From the NCBI GenBank assembly GCA_030430575.1, contig JAUIKF010000031.1, positions 37,198 through 101,197 on the forward strand: a DNA stretch of 64,000 bases, read 5' to 3'. Source of the DNA: Bacteroidia bacterium (GTDB lineage Bacteria; Bacteroidota; Bacteroidia; J057). Every line of letters begins with the position of its first letter. The stretch's first letter is position 1. This document shows, one piece after another, positions 1-8,668 of the stretch. Position numbers and translations under genes: made by a program. The notes under the pieces were generated by a model. That model saw only the letters and a list, made by a program, of their open reading frames with translations. It was not told the DNA's origin and did no database searches.

Positions 1-3
1 AGA

Positions 4-43
4 GTTTATTTGTAGTGAAGGACAAACACTAAAACAAATAAAC
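4..43. promoter_or_regulatory. 10-bp inverted repeat upstream of first gene
   Basis: GTTTATTTGT (4-13) is the exact reverse complement of ACAAATAAAC (34-43), and AGTG/CACT (14-17/27-30) can extend the pairing. The dyad ends 6 nt before the ATG at 50. It could be an operator or a leader hairpin that occludes the start. There is no further evidence for either. Confidence 0.35.
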
Positions 44-49
44 TTAATT

Positions 50-1501
50 ATGCAATCATTACCTCAAACCCCAGAACTTGAAATTGTAGTCAAAGATTCT
101 AGATTTAGAACAAATGGCATTTTCCGCGAAGGTCAAAAGTTCAACCTATTTGATTTCAACAAACACAAATCCCTTGACTTGCGGGTTAATCTAAAAAAAT
201 CATCCCGAGGCCTTCGCTTAAAAACTAATTTGACAACGGAACGAGACGAGAGAGGGCCAGGAGGTTTTTTTAAAAGCGGGAATCCCTTTGCCTTTGAGAC
301 CCAAAATTTAATTACTGGGGTTGCCTTTAGCCTGTCAGGTTCTTTTTCCAGTTTCTTCTCAGTTATGTACCAGGCTGAGAAGCTTCATGGTGGGCATACA
401 AAATGGTGCTTCAATGGAGAATTTTGTGGTACACGCGGCGACTATAACCCAATAGTAAGTCTTACCATTTTGATCGTGCCTATGAGCAGGAGAGATGCCG
501 GAAAGACTGTAAGTGAAATTCAAGCTAAAAGAGAGGCAGAACTTGAACCACATAAAAAGGAAATCCAACGCATCCAGGCTGATTTAGCGCACGAAAGAAA
601 GGTTAGAGAAGAAATAAAGAAAAACCTAGAAGTCAAACGATTATTTGAAACTATCAGGCAGAGTATAAGGCCCGACTTGCGTGCTAAAATTAAAAACATT
701 GCCAATCAAAACTTTGATTCAGTACTTCAGAAATCCAATGTATATATAGCCCAGGCATCTACTGAATTAGCACTTGCTTACAATAGATTAGAAAACAAAG
801 TTTTTGATTTGGAAAATGAAACCCTAACGGCGGAGGAAATCAAAAAAAAGGCGAAAGACCAATTTGACAAACATAGTGCGCCAATCATAAAATTCATGAA
901 GGATTTTGATAAAATGAGGCAAGATAATGAAATCACAAGGCTCATCCATGATCTAGGCCAATTAGCCCAACAACAAGAAAAAGGAGATGATGTTGAAAAA
1001 ATGATTAAAGAGCTTTCTGGCAAAATGTTTGCCCTTTCTGCTGAAAGACTTTTGGATTTGGCCAAGTCTTTTAGTGTTCAGGTAGGACCTGAAGCGGTGG
1101 GTGGTGTAGGAGGAAATTGGGGTGTCGGTTTTGCTTTTTCTCCAAAAATAGACATTGTAGAAGAAGTAAAAAAAAGTAAAAACATCGAAGACCTACAGAA
1201 AACATTTGCCAATACAGAAATTGACTTTAAAGGGCTTGTCGGTGGCAATGTCGTTGCAGGAATTTCACTGGGTGTTTCAGCAGCAATCAACATCGGTATT
1301 TGGAAATCAGATATAGATAAATTGGATGGCATGAGTTGGGCTGTAAGTGTTGAAATACCTGTAGGAGGACCTGTCGGCATTGGAATTAGTATGGTTTTCG
1401 GTTTCGATCCTGTCGAATATCAAGGCCTTGTACTTTCTGTCGGCGCCGGTGTAGGCACCAGTATAGCCACATTATCTGCAGGGTATACGCATAGTTTTTA
1501 A
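50..1501 (+). CDS. unrecognised protein, coiled coil plus glycine-rich hydrophobic C-terminus
   Basis: 483 residues, family not recognised. Residues 1-155 form a beta-rich globular part. About 155-345 is highly charged and helical (heptad-like stretches rich in K, E, Q and R), consistent with coiled coils. About 345-483 changes abruptly to glycine-rich, alternating hydrophobic sequence and ends in a terminal Phe, a pattern seen in membrane-inserting beta-hairpins. No signal peptide or lipobox is visible, so it probably starts in the cytoplasm. An ATG at 50 with no in-frame alternative nearby was chosen. A strong terminator follows, so it seems to be a single-gene unit. A pore-forming or self-assembling protein is possible, but this is a guess from composition only. 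Confidence 0.75.
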   Translation: MQSLPQTPELEIVVKDSRFRTNGIFREGQKFNLFDFNKHKSLDLRVNLKKSSRGLRLKTNLTTERDERGPGGFFKSGNPFAFETQNLITGVAFSLSGSFSSFFSVMYQAEKLHGGHTKWCFNGEFCGTRGDYNPIVSLTILIVPMSRRDAGKTVSEIQAKREAELEPHKKEIQRIQADLAHERKVREEIKKNLEVKRLFETIRQSIRPDLRAKIKNIANQNFDSVLQKSNVYIAQASTELALAYNRLENKVFDLENETLTAEEIKKKAKDQFDKHSAPIIKFMKDFDKMRQDNEITRLIHDLGQLAQQQEKGDDVEKMIKELSGKMFALSAERLLDLAKSFSVQVGPEAVGGVGGNWGVGFAFSPKIDIVEEVKKSKNIEDLQKTFANTEIDFKGLVGGNVVAGISLGVSAAINIGIWKSDIDKLDGMSWAVSVEIPVGGPVGIGISMVFGFDPVEYQGLVLSVGAGVGTSIATLSAGYTHSF

Positions 1502-1527
1502 GGGTAAAAATTCTTTTGCCGAAGCTG

Positions 1528-1562
1528 GCGGCAACTGTTGCTTAGCAGCAGTTGCCGCTTTT
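1528..1562 (+). terminator. intrinsic terminator
   Basis: GCGGCAACTGTTGC (1528-1541), a TTA loop and GCAGCAGTTGCCGC (1545-1558) form a 14-bp stem with one G-U pair, followed by TTTT. It lies 26 nt after the stop of the upstream gene, which it should terminate. Confidence 0.85.
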
Positions 1563-1654
1563 CTGTTAAATATTGTGCGAATCCAATTTGGACTAATGTA
1601 CTACGGTGCTATATTTAGCTGCAGAGTTGAATATATCCGCCAATACATAAGCTT

Positions 1655-2677
1655 ATGACCACCCGCACCGCTTACTACGTCCAGCCCAAAGCTGGCTCCC
1701 TCAAAAACCTGAAACAGGTTCAGGAAACACTAAATCCACCAGCTACAGGCGAGGTCCAGGTCGCAGTAAAGACCATCGGGCTCAATTTTGCTGATATTTT
1801 TGCGGTACTAGGATTGTATAGTGCTACGCCTAAAGGTGCTTTTGTGCCCGGGTTGGAATACGCAGGAGAGATCATTGGGGTAGGGGAGGGCGTTGGAAAT
1901 TTGACGGTAGGGCAAAAGGTGATGGGAGTCACCCGCTTTGGCGGGTATGCTACCCACCTCAATATCGATGCGCGCTATGCGATCCCATTACCAGAAAACT
2001 GGTCATTTGAAGAAGGCGCTGCCTTTCTTGTCCAGGGGCTGACAGCTTATTACGCGCTATTTGAATTGGGGAATCTGAAGGCAGGGCAGCGAGTGCTCAT
2101 CCATAGCGCCGCAGGCGGTGTGGGCATTCTCGCCAACCGCATGGCCAAGGCTGCGGGGGCCATCACCATCGGAACCGTTGGTCGTGAATCAAAGGTCCCT
2201 TTTCTCAACGATGAAGGGGTTGATCATCAGATTGTTAGGGGGAAGGACTTTGAACAAAAACTTCAAGAGAGTTTAGGAGGTCAACCTTTGGAGTTGATCT
2301 TAGACTGTATCGGTGGAAAAATCTTCAAAATAGGATTTAAAACCTTGGCGCCCATGGGGCGTGTAGTGGTATTTGGATCAGCACATTATGCCCGCCCAGG
2401 CGATCGCCCAAATTACTTCCACCTCATATGGAAGTACCTTCGCCGCCCCAAAATTGACCCCCAGCAATTACCCCAAATCAACAAATCTCTCCTTGGATTT
2501 AACCTGATCTACCTCTATGAGCAAGCCGATCTGATGCATGACTTGATTGGAAAAATCTACGCCCTCAATATCGCTGCACCGCATATTGGTCACACCTTTG
2601 CATTTGATGAATTGCCTGATGCATTAAGGCTGTTTTTGACAGGGAAAACGATGGGAAAGGTGATAGTGAAGGTATGA
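1655..2677 (+). CDS. zinc-independent MDR oxidoreductase (quinone oxidoreductase/VAT-1-like)
   Basis: 340 residues, usual length for the medium-chain dehydrogenase/reductase superfamily. An N-terminal GroES-like domain (about 20-130) is followed by a Rossmann NAD(P)H domain containing AAGGVG (about 152-157). The cysteine/histidine zinc ligands of alcohol dehydrogenases are not evident, which fits the quinone reductase/VAT-1 branch. Expected role: NADPH-dependent reduction of quinones or alpha,beta-unsaturated carbonyls in the cytoplasm. Its stop overlaps the start of a small lipoprotein gene by 4 nt (ATGA), implying co-transcription. The substrate cannot be told from sequence. Confidence 0.88.
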   Translation: MTTRTAYYVQPKAGSLKNLKQVQETLNPPATGEVQVAVKTIGLNFADIFAVLGLYSATPKGAFVPGLEYAGEIIGVGEGVGNLTVGQKVMGVTRFGGYATHLNIDARYAIPLPENWSFEEGAAFLVQGLTAYYALFELGNLKAGQRVLIHSAAGGVGILANRMAKAAGAITIGTVGRESKVPFLNDEGVDHQIVRGKDFEQKLQESLGGQPLELILDCIGGKIFKIGFKTLAPMGRVVVFGSAHYARPGDRPNYFHLIWKYLRRPKIDPQQLPQINKSLLGFNLIYLYEQADLMHDLIGKIYALNIAAPHIGHTFAFDELPDALRLFLTGKTMGKVIVKV

Positions 2678-2880
2678 GAAAATTTTGTGGTATTATATTT
2701 CTGGCTATTATAATCGGATTTTCCGCTTGTAAACAAGAACCCCAAAAACCTAAACGCCTATCAAAAGCAGAGCGAAAAAGAATTATTTCTTTTCTCAACA
2801 CCTTGAATGATGAGGCTTTTGACAAAAGTGAACCTGTGGCTGTCCCCAGTGGCCTTCCCGTAGGAGGGAATATCCATTGA
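2674..2880 (+). CDS. small lipoprotein
   Basis: 68 residues. A basic start, hydrophobic stretch and lipobox GFSAC with Cys19 mark it as a lipoprotein; the mature part of about 50 residues is charged and Pro/Lys-rich. It overlaps the preceding oxidoreductase gene by ATGA, so it is likely translationally coupled. Function unknown. It faces the convergent 491-residue gene with only 6 nt between stops. Confidence 0.7.
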   Translation: MRKFCGIIFLAIIIGFSACKQEPQKPKRLSKAERKRIISFLNTLNDEAFDKSEPVAVPSGLPVGGNIH

Positions 2881-2886
2881 CGCTTA

Positions 2887-4362
2887 TTATTTTTTTTGCG
2901 ACAACCATTCCCCTACATCCAGGTAGTCTAACCCATTCTTCCACACAGCACTGTTTTTTTCCCTTTCTAAACTCACAACCAGTTTATTGAATAGCTGCTC
3001 ATGATGAGAAATAGGCGTGGTGCAAATTTTGGAAAAAAAGCGAAGGAGGCATTGCTCAAAGCTATCCAGCGGCCCGATTTTTCGCTTGAAACGTCGGGTC
3101 GCATCGAGGGCATACCGAAGGTATAGGAGATTGCCCAATTCATAATGGATAAACAAATGCAGCAAGCGTGCAAATACCTGAATATCTCTCCGCAGCTCAC
3201 CATATGACTGGTTGATCAACTCATTTACCCAATGGAGGGCTTCTTTATATTGTCCCAACATAAAATGGCAATAGGCAAACTGAAACCGGAACAACATATG
3301 ATATTCGAGGGAGGCGTCTACAGCATTGCCTTGCCATAGGGTTTGAATCTCTGGGATCAAATCGATCCCTTTTTGATAGGCTCGCTGATCCCGATAAAGC
3401 TCCAGTTCTACATTATAGGTTTTCAATAAAGCCTTGTGAATGAGGGGACTCATTTTTAGCTTATAGGTTTCTGGGATACGCTTTATTTTAGCTAAAATTT
3501 TTGGGATTTCATCATGCCCATTCATGTGTAGGTGGGCGCCTATTTTATTATTTAAGACAATAATATAGGCTTGCGGATCTTCAGCAATTCTGTCAGGATG
3601 AGCTTCTAGCGATTCGATCACTTTGTCCAAGTGAACCATCCCTTTTTTCCCATCCCCTTCAGCCATAATGGCATGTACATACCGAATATGTTGGCGGAGA
3701 ATATGCGCTTTTAGACTTAGGTCATGATCTGCTACTTGCATGAGAGGATGAGCGATAAGACTCTGACGACCAGATACTTGTTCTCCTCCTACTTGCGGAA
3801 TCCAATCAAATAAATTAGCGGTTACATCCCACAATTGATGGAGGTGTTGAACCTGTGTTAAAGCTTCCGTTTCCTGCTGATGAAGCTCATTAAGTACCTT
3901 CCTGGCCTGCAAGGTAGAGGTGCCACGAAGGGCAATCTGCCGTTTTAGGGCGATGATTTCGAGTAGGGCGAGGTGTTTTTCATACTGGATAGCTAGTTTT
4001 TCTGCTTTCTTAATTCGCTCTTGGCAAATGGGGTAACATTCCCTTTGCAACATGATATGGGCATCGATCAGCAAATGCTTGATCTGGATATCAGGACTGG
4101 CTTCTGCATGAAAATTTCGAAGGCTTTTGAGAATTAATCCCCTTAAATAGTGCTTTACTACATGCAATTGGCGAATAAAACGCTCCCCCACAAACTGTTT
4201 CTTTACTGTATCCTCTTCGTATTGATCTTGCTTTTCGATAAACGCAAACAATTTTAAGTAGTTTTTAGCCTTGCCTTGCATGCCCGCAAACAGCCTGAAA
4301 TATCGCTTTTCAGAGCGGTTGAGTGATTTGATTAATAAAAAAAGGGAATCTGGTTTGGCCAT
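2887..4362 (-). CDS. hypothetical helical-repeat protein (Bacteroidota-specific type)
   Basis: 491 residues, almost entirely helical with no signal peptide or membrane segment, suggesting a cytoplasmic TPR-like solenoid. The start (FLLIKSLNRSEKRYF, residues 8-22) is a signature I associate with conserved hypothetical proteins of Saprospiria. No catalytic motif is apparent. Start ATG at 4362; the upstream intergenic region (4363-4540) is AT-rich and shared with the divergent VOC gene. Possible protein-interaction role, not demonstrated. Confidence 0.75.
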   Translation of the reverse strand: MAKPDSLFLLIKSLNRSEKRYFRLFAGMQGKAKNYLKLFAFIEKQDQYEEDTVKKQFVGERFIRQLHVVKHYLRGLILKSLRNFHAEASPDIQIKHLLIDAHIMLQRECYPICQERIKKAEKLAIQYEKHLALLEIIALKRQIALRGTSTLQARKVLNELHQQETEALTQVQHLHQLWDVTANLFDWIPQVGGEQVSGRQSLIAHPLMQVADHDLSLKAHILRQHIRYVHAIMAEGDGKKGMVHLDKVIESLEAHPDRIAEDPQAYIIVLNNKIGAHLHMNGHDEIPKILAKIKRIPETYKLKMSPLIHKALLKTYNVELELYRDQRAYQKGIDLIPEIQTLWQGNAVDASLEYHMLFRFQFAYCHFMLGQYKEALHWVNELINQSYGELRRDIQVFARLLHLFIHYELGNLLYLRYALDATRRFKRKIGPLDSFEQCLLRFFSKICTTPISHHEQLFNKLVVSLEREKNSAVWKNGLDYLDVGEWLSQKK

Positions 4363-4540
4363 TAGAATACTACGTTTTTACACAAAAAATGCTATGAAAA
4401 GCTATTAATAGATTCAATATTAGCTATTTTCTATTAATAAGACCTTTACAAAATAAGGAATTGTTCTATTTTTTTTAGCATTCAAGCCCGTATTTTTGGA
4501 ATAAATCAATTTCTTATCACTATTTAAACACCTTATTATT

Positions 4541-4909
4541 ATGTCAAATGCAATCAACTGGTTCGAGATCCCTGCTACTAACTTTGAAGCAGCCGTAGAT
4601 TTTTATGGAAAAGTCCTTGATGGAGAAATTCTCACACAGGATATGATGGGGATGCAAATGGGTTTTTTGCCCGCAGGGGAAGGAAATGTAGGAGGCGCTG
4701 TCGTAGCAGGCGAAGGATATAAGCCTTCTACCGAAGGTGCCTTGGTATACCTGAATGGCGGTGATGACCTGAATGTTCCTCTCAGTAGGGTAGAAGCTGC
4801 GGGCGGAAAAGTCCTGATGCCTAAAACCAAAATTTCAGACGAAATCGGCCACATGGCTATCTTCCTGGACAATGAAGGAAACCGCCTTGCTTTTCATTCT
4901 CAAGGATAA
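4541..4909 (+). CDS. VOC (glyoxalase/bleomycin-resistance fold) family protein
   Basis: 122 residues, a single-chain vicinal-oxygen-chelate domain with two beta-alpha-beta-beta-beta modules. The start WFEIPATNFEAAVDFYGKV (residues 7-25) is typical, as is the C-terminal Asp-x-Glu-Gly-Asn segment (about residues 110-114). Family members bind a divalent metal and act on small molecules as lyases, dioxygenases or resistance proteins. The substrate here is unknown. It is transcribed alone and followed by a perfect palindrome. Confidence 0.88.
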   Translation: MSNAINWFEIPATNFEAAVDFYGKVLDGEILTQDMMGMQMGFLPAGEGNVGGAVVAGEGYKPSTEGALVYLNGGDDLNVPLSRVEAAGGKVLMPKTKISDEIGHMAIFLDNEGNRLAFHSQG

Positions 4910-4925
4910 TCTATTTTCATTGTAT

Positions 4926-4957
4926 ATTGTAGGGCTAGTCATGACTAGCCCTACAAT
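4926..4957. repeat. perfect 32-bp palindrome
   Basis: Every base pairs about the centre at 4941/4942. The core GTAGGGCTAGTCA is followed immediately by its reverse complement, with no loop. It lies between the VOC gene and the DUF2461 gene. It shares the outer GTAGGG...CCCTAC form with the 50-bp palindrome at 29802-29851, suggesting one family. Confidence 0.8.
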
Positions 4958-4971
4958 TCAACTCATTTATT

Positions 4972-5634
4972 ATGCCGTATTTTACCCAAGATTTCATTCT
5001 TTTCTTTCGAGAATTGGTCCTCAATAACCAACGTGAGTGGTTTCATGCGAACAAAAAAACCTATGAAAAGGAAGTCAAAGAACCTTTTAGAACATTTGTA
5101 CAGGATCTGATAGACCGTGTGTCTGAGATAGACCCTGACATCCAAATCGATCCCAAAGACGCCATTTTTCGCATTAACCGCGATATTCGCTTCTCCAAAG
5201 ACAAGCGACCTTATAAGGAGTATGTCTCTGCGGTTATTTCTCCAGAGGGGAAAAAGGATAAAACAAACCCTGGGTTGTATATAGAGCTTACGCCCGAGCG
5301 GGTGCGCGTATATGGCGGGGTATATGTCCTGGACAAGGAGCAGTTGATCAATGTACGGAGTACCATTGCCAGTAACCTGGAGACCTTTCAGGCGATCTTG
5401 GATGATAAGAAATTCAAGAATCGCTATGAGACGATTCGTGGAGAGCAGCATAAACGCATTCCAAAAGAATTTCAGGAAGCGCATAAAAGCCAGCCCCTTA
5501 TCGCGAATAAGCAGTTCTATTATTACACGGATTTGCCGATTGAGTCTATCCTTGAGGATAATTTTATGGATGAGGTAATGGCGTGTTATATGGATGGGAT
5601 TCCGATGCGAGATTTTTTGGCGGGAGCGCTGTAG
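4972..5634 (+). CDS. DUF2461 (TIGR02453) family protein
   Basis: 220 residues, full length for this family. Recognisable features are the N-terminal NQREWFHANKKTYE (residues 18-31), followed by DAIFRINRDIRFSKDKRPYK (about 63-82), then GGVY and a C-terminal DRP-like fold. Cytoplasmic; molecular function not established in the family. ATG at 4972 lies 14 nt after the palindrome, so the hairpin would sit in its leader. Confidence 0.88.
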   Translation: MPYFTQDFILFFRELVLNNQREWFHANKKTYEKEVKEPFRTFVQDLIDRVSEIDPDIQIDPKDAIFRINRDIRFSKDKRPYKEYVSAVISPEGKKDKTNPGLYIELTPERVRVYGGVYVLDKEQLINVRSTIASNLETFQAILDDKKFKNRYETIRGEQHKRIPKEFQEAHKSQPLIANKQFYYYTDLPIESILEDNFMDEVMACYMDGIPMRDFLAGAL

Positions 5635-5642
5635 TATTGTGT

Positions 5643-5853
5643 GTAAAAGTTTTTGGTTCTCTGACAATTTTAGCGGAGCTTCCACTTTGGCATTGAAACA
5701 TCTCCTGAACCCCGCAAGCCCCGTCCTCTTCAAAGAGGACTTCCCACAAGCCTTGGATGGCGCGAAAACCTCTTTGAAGAGGTTGCGGCCTGTGCGAGCG
5801 GAGATGTGTTTGTAAGAAGCGACAAGCTTCCCACGGAGTTTGTCAAAGAACCT
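5643..5853. repeat. ~200-bp imperfect inverted repeat with nested hairpins
   Basis: Outer ends GGTTCTCTGACAA (5656-5668) and TTGTCAAAGAACC (5839-5851) are near-perfect inverse copies. Internal arms AAACATCTCC and GGAGATGTGTTT also pair. In the middle are two palindromes, GTCCTCTTCAAAGAGGAC (5723-5740) and AACCTCTTTGAAGAGGTT (5767-5784), whose 14-nt cores are reverse complements of each other. The whole can fold into one long hairpin or two small ones. It lies between two convergent genes, so a MITE-like element or bidirectional terminator is plausible. Confidence 0.65.
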
Positions 5854-5893
5854 AGTTTTTTTACCTTTTCATTACTTTTCATTACAACAGAGT

Positions 5894-5918
5894 TGTCATT
5901 TCGACCAACGGGAGAAAT
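5894..5918. repeat. short dispersed repeat (GTCATTTCGAC type)
   Basis: TGTCATTTCGACCAACGGG followed by AGAAATCT resembles a short intergenic repeat I know from many Bacteroidota genomes. A related, inverted copy is at 13399-13434. It abuts the stop codon of the minus-strand gene at 5919. Confidence 0.45.
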
Positions 5919-7223
5919 CTAAAAAACTGTATCAGAAGCCAAAAAAGTATCTTCAAAAAATACTTCTCCATTTTTACCCTTTAGCTGCACCTCCTTTACC
6001 TCGCCCATTCCACTAAATCGAATCCTTACGCCCACAACCTTGCCAGCTCCTTTGGTATAGGATTGGGAGAGTGCGAGTTGATCATTGAGAAACACTAAGG
6101 CGCTAAGGTCTTTTAAACTCAATCGAATAGTTTGCCAATCATCAAAATTGGCCCCAAATCGCGAAAGATCTTTTTTATCGCTCGTCAGGTAGACCTCACT
6201 AAACATGCACCTTATGTCACCTGTGCACCCTGGAATAGACAGCGGGACAATAAAAAGGCCCTGGGAGCAGATCAAGTGTACTTCCGTTTTTTGGCAAGGG
6301 TGACGGCCACTTTTAAAGGTATTTTTAAGGGTGACCAAAAGCTCCGCATGATCGCTGCTGATTTCTCCAAAATCCTTGATATAGGCATAAGTTAGGTCAT
6401 GCGCTTCTGGATTTTGCTCAATATCAGCGATTACAGCTGATGAGATGCCGAGCTTATTTGCCCTAACTAATTCATTTTCATACAGATACCTTGGGGGAGA
6501 AGTGGAATTGATCGTGGCCATCCATCCATCAGTAGGAATGTATAAGTCATGCTCAGCTAGAATGTGGTTGTCCACCACCAATTTTGCCCGATAATACCCT
6601 GGATAGTAGTAAATAGAGCTTGCTTCATGCCCATCGGGATCCACGTCAAATCGCCTTTTGGGGTCCCAACTTTGTTGGATTTGGTACTGCTTGCCTTTAA
6701 AGGTCCCAACATCATAATGGAACACAACCGTGTTGGGCAAGCCTGTAGTTACAGGCTGACTATAGAAGGTGGCTTCTGAACTAGCTGCCTGCAGCGCCAG
6801 TGAGTTGTCGGGACTGCTCATGGCCAGGACAAAGGCAATGGAGGATACTAACAACAAACTGCCTATCAGGGTGAAGATCAATTTGGGGGATTTTCCTATG
6901 AAAGTCCTTTGGACTTCAGGAGCAGGTGCTGGCGATTCAGTGCTCATTTTTTCACCTGCTACAAAATTTCTCCAGTTTTCATACCCCAAAAACTGAGCAA
7001 GGGCATCCAATGTCGTGGGATTGGGAGATGACTGGTATTGTACCCTTCCCCATACGCGCTTGAGGGTTGTATGACTAAGCTGGATGCCTGTTTCTTCCAT
7101 CATAGCTTCTGATAGCGTCATAAAATCCTTTGTAGACCAGTCGGCAGAAGGGCCCCAACCCAGTTTGTCTTCTATTTTCTGCAAGCAAATGGCTAGCATT
7201 TTCTCATTTGACTTTTGCTCCAT
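5919..7223 (-). CDS. single-pass membrane protein with N-terminal regulatory-like domain
   Basis: 434 residues. Residues 1-90 are a small helical domain containing LSHTTLKRVWGRV (about 49-61) and FLGYENWRNF, a start I associate with Bacteroidota membrane proteins and that resembles a DNA-binding fold. One membrane segment (about 113-136) follows. The remaining ~300 residues are predicted outside the cytoplasm and beta-rich, with a C-terminal part resembling a carbohydrate-binding or LamG-like sandwich. It is divergent from the secreted 368-residue gene at 7355, and its external part has the same general fold type, so the two may work together. No enzyme motif seen. Confidence 0.75.
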   Translation of the reverse strand: MEQKSNEKMLAICLQKIEDKLGWGPSADWSTKDFMTLSEAMMEETGIQLSHTTLKRVWGRVQYQSSPNPTTLDALAQFLGYENWRNFVAGEKMSTESPAPAPEVQRTFIGKSPKLIFTLIGSLLLVSSIAFVLAMSSPDNSLALQAASSEATFYSQPVTTGLPNTVVFHYDVGTFKGKQYQIQQSWDPKRRFDVDPDGHEASSIYYYPGYYRAKLVVDNHILAEHDLYIPTDGWMATINSTSPPRYLYENELVRANKLGISSAVIADIEQNPEAHDLTYAYIKDFGEISSDHAELLVTLKNTFKSGRHPCQKTEVHLICSQGLFIVPLSIPGCTGDIRCMFSEVYLTSDKKDLSRFGANFDDWQTIRLSLKDLSALVFLNDQLALSQSYTKGAGKVVGVRIRFSGMGEVKEVQLKGKNGEVFFEDTFLASDTVF

Positions 7224-7354
7224 AATATGCTTGTTATCAGCTGGTTAAGGGTTTTGAACAAATTTGAACAAGGATGAATCAGCATGAACAGGTTCTTTGG
7301 GAAAAGGGTGTTTTCTTGTCCACGCATTCACTTATCACCCTTAAATATACAAAG

Positions 7355-8461
7355 ATGAAACAACTATTTTTTGGCGTTTATTTTTTCTTGGGAACCTTCT
7401 TCTGGCTTTCTGCGCAAGTTACTCAAGTGGCATTTGATGATAAGGCCTGGACATATAGCGATGGGGCGGAGTATGCGATTACAGATTATATGGGAAAGGA
7501 AGCACTGCACCTCAAAAAGGGAAACTTAGTATTACAAGAAGTCGATTTCCAAAATGGAATCATAGAAATGGATATTTGCTTTTCCAGTGATCGAGGCTTT
7601 CCGGGGCTTTATTTTCGAATAGAGAACTCAGAGTCTTCTTTTAACGCCGAAGAATTTTACCTTCGCCCACATCAATCTGGAAACGTTGACGCTTTTCAAT
7701 ACTCCCCTGTTTTTAATGGTCTATCAGCTTGGCAATTGTACCACGGGCCAGGGTATGGTCAGGCCATTAATTTTCCGTTTAACGCTTGGTTTCACCTCAA
7801 ATTCGTCATTAATGACACGCAGGGAGAGATTTATTTTAATGGGGAGTCAAAGCCTTCCTTTTTTATCCCAGAACTAAAACGAGGTATTACCCGAGGAAGT
7901 ATCGGCCTTAGGGCAGCATTATCCGAAGTCTATTTTGCCGATTTTTCCTATGAAAAATCGGAGCACCCAACGCTTCTTTCGGCTGCAGTCGAACCCGAAA
8001 AAATGCCGGAGAATGGAGTAGGGGAGTGGGCTGTTGCTGGTCCTTATGTAGAATCTACATTCGGCAATGAGCTACCCTCTCTCACTCCTTCTTGGAAGCA
8101 AGTTCCTACGGAGGCATCTGGTTTATTGAATATTGCCAAATATGTGGCAAAAAAGGATTCCTTTGCCACATCACTGGTCAAATTGACCATAGACTCGGAC
8201 GAGAAGCAATTAAAGGCCATTCACCTTGGCTACAGCGACCGAGTGAAAGTATACTGCAATGGCCAAATGCTTTATGGCGGACAAAATGAGTTTAGGTCAA
8301 GGGATTATCGCTATTTGGGGACAATAGGCTTTTTTGACACAGTCGTATTGCCTTTGAAGAAAGGAAAAAATGAATTGGTCATCGCGGTGTCTGAAAATTT
8401 TGGGGGATGGGGCATCAAGGCTGCATTTGAAAATATGGAAGGGATCGAAATTATAGAATGA
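7355..8461 (+). CDS. secreted LamG/concanavalin-like protein
   Basis: 368 residues from the ATG at 7355, chosen because it begins the signal peptide MKQLFFGVYFFLGTFFWLSA. An upstream in-frame ATG at 7274 would put 27 non-signal residues in front. The mature N-terminal half is a concanavalin/LamG-type jelly roll (about 25-200, with FYLRPHQSGNVDAFQY). The C-terminal half has another beta domain resembling glycoside-hydrolase accessory domains. No sorting domain at the end, so probably periplasmic. Function unknown; divergent partner of the 434-residue membrane protein. Confidence 0.78.
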   Translation: MKQLFFGVYFFLGTFFWLSAQVTQVAFDDKAWTYSDGAEYAITDYMGKEALHLKKGNLVLQEVDFQNGIIEMDICFSSDRGFPGLYFRIENSESSFNAEEFYLRPHQSGNVDAFQYSPVFNGLSAWQLYHGPGYGQAINFPFNAWFHLKFVINDTQGEIYFNGESKPSFFIPELKRGITRGSIGLRAALSEVYFADFSYEKSEHPTLLSAAVEPEKMPENGVGEWAVAGPYVESTFGNELPSLTPSWKQVPTEASGLLNIAKYVAKKDSFATSLVKLTIDSDEKQLKAIHLGYSDRVKVYCNGQMLYGGQNEFRSRDYRYLGTIGFFDTVVLPLKKGKNELVIAVSENFGGWGIKAAFENMEGIEIIE

Positions 8462-8532
8462 TTCATTAAGTGATTATTGCTTGAAGAGATTTAAGAAGGG
8501 TTGAAAATAGTTGGCCACTCGTCAACTGTTTC

Positions 8533-8576
8533 ACTTGTGGCATCTCCGTATGGATTTCATGCGGAGATTCACAAGT
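8533..8576 (+). promoter_or_regulatory. leader hairpin upstream of protease gene
   Basis: ACTTGTG/CACAAGT, ATCTCCG/CGGAGAT and ATG/CAT pair in order around a GATTT loop, with a small bulge. It directly abuts the second hairpin at 8577 and may be a terminator for the upstream gene or part of a structured leader. Confidence 0.5.
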
Positions 8577-8624
8577 TTCTAATTTTTCTTTCGCAAAGCC
8601 TCTAGAAAAATTAGAATGAAGGCT
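8577..8624 (+). promoter_or_regulatory. hairpin with TTCGCAAAGCCTC loop, possible pseudoknot
   Basis: Arms TTCTAATTTTTCT (8577-8589) and AGAAAAATTAGAA (8604-8616) pair perfectly over 13 bp. The 14-nt loop contains TTCGCAAAGCCTC. AGCCT in the loop can pair with AGGCT at 8620-8624, giving an H-type pseudoknot. The same loop on a different stem is found upstream of thrA (42996-43038). The distance from stem to start codon is 52 nt. Confidence 0.55.
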
Positions 8625-8668
8625 GTCTACCTTTGATTCGCTACCAAATAAGTATTACTTTTCTGGCT

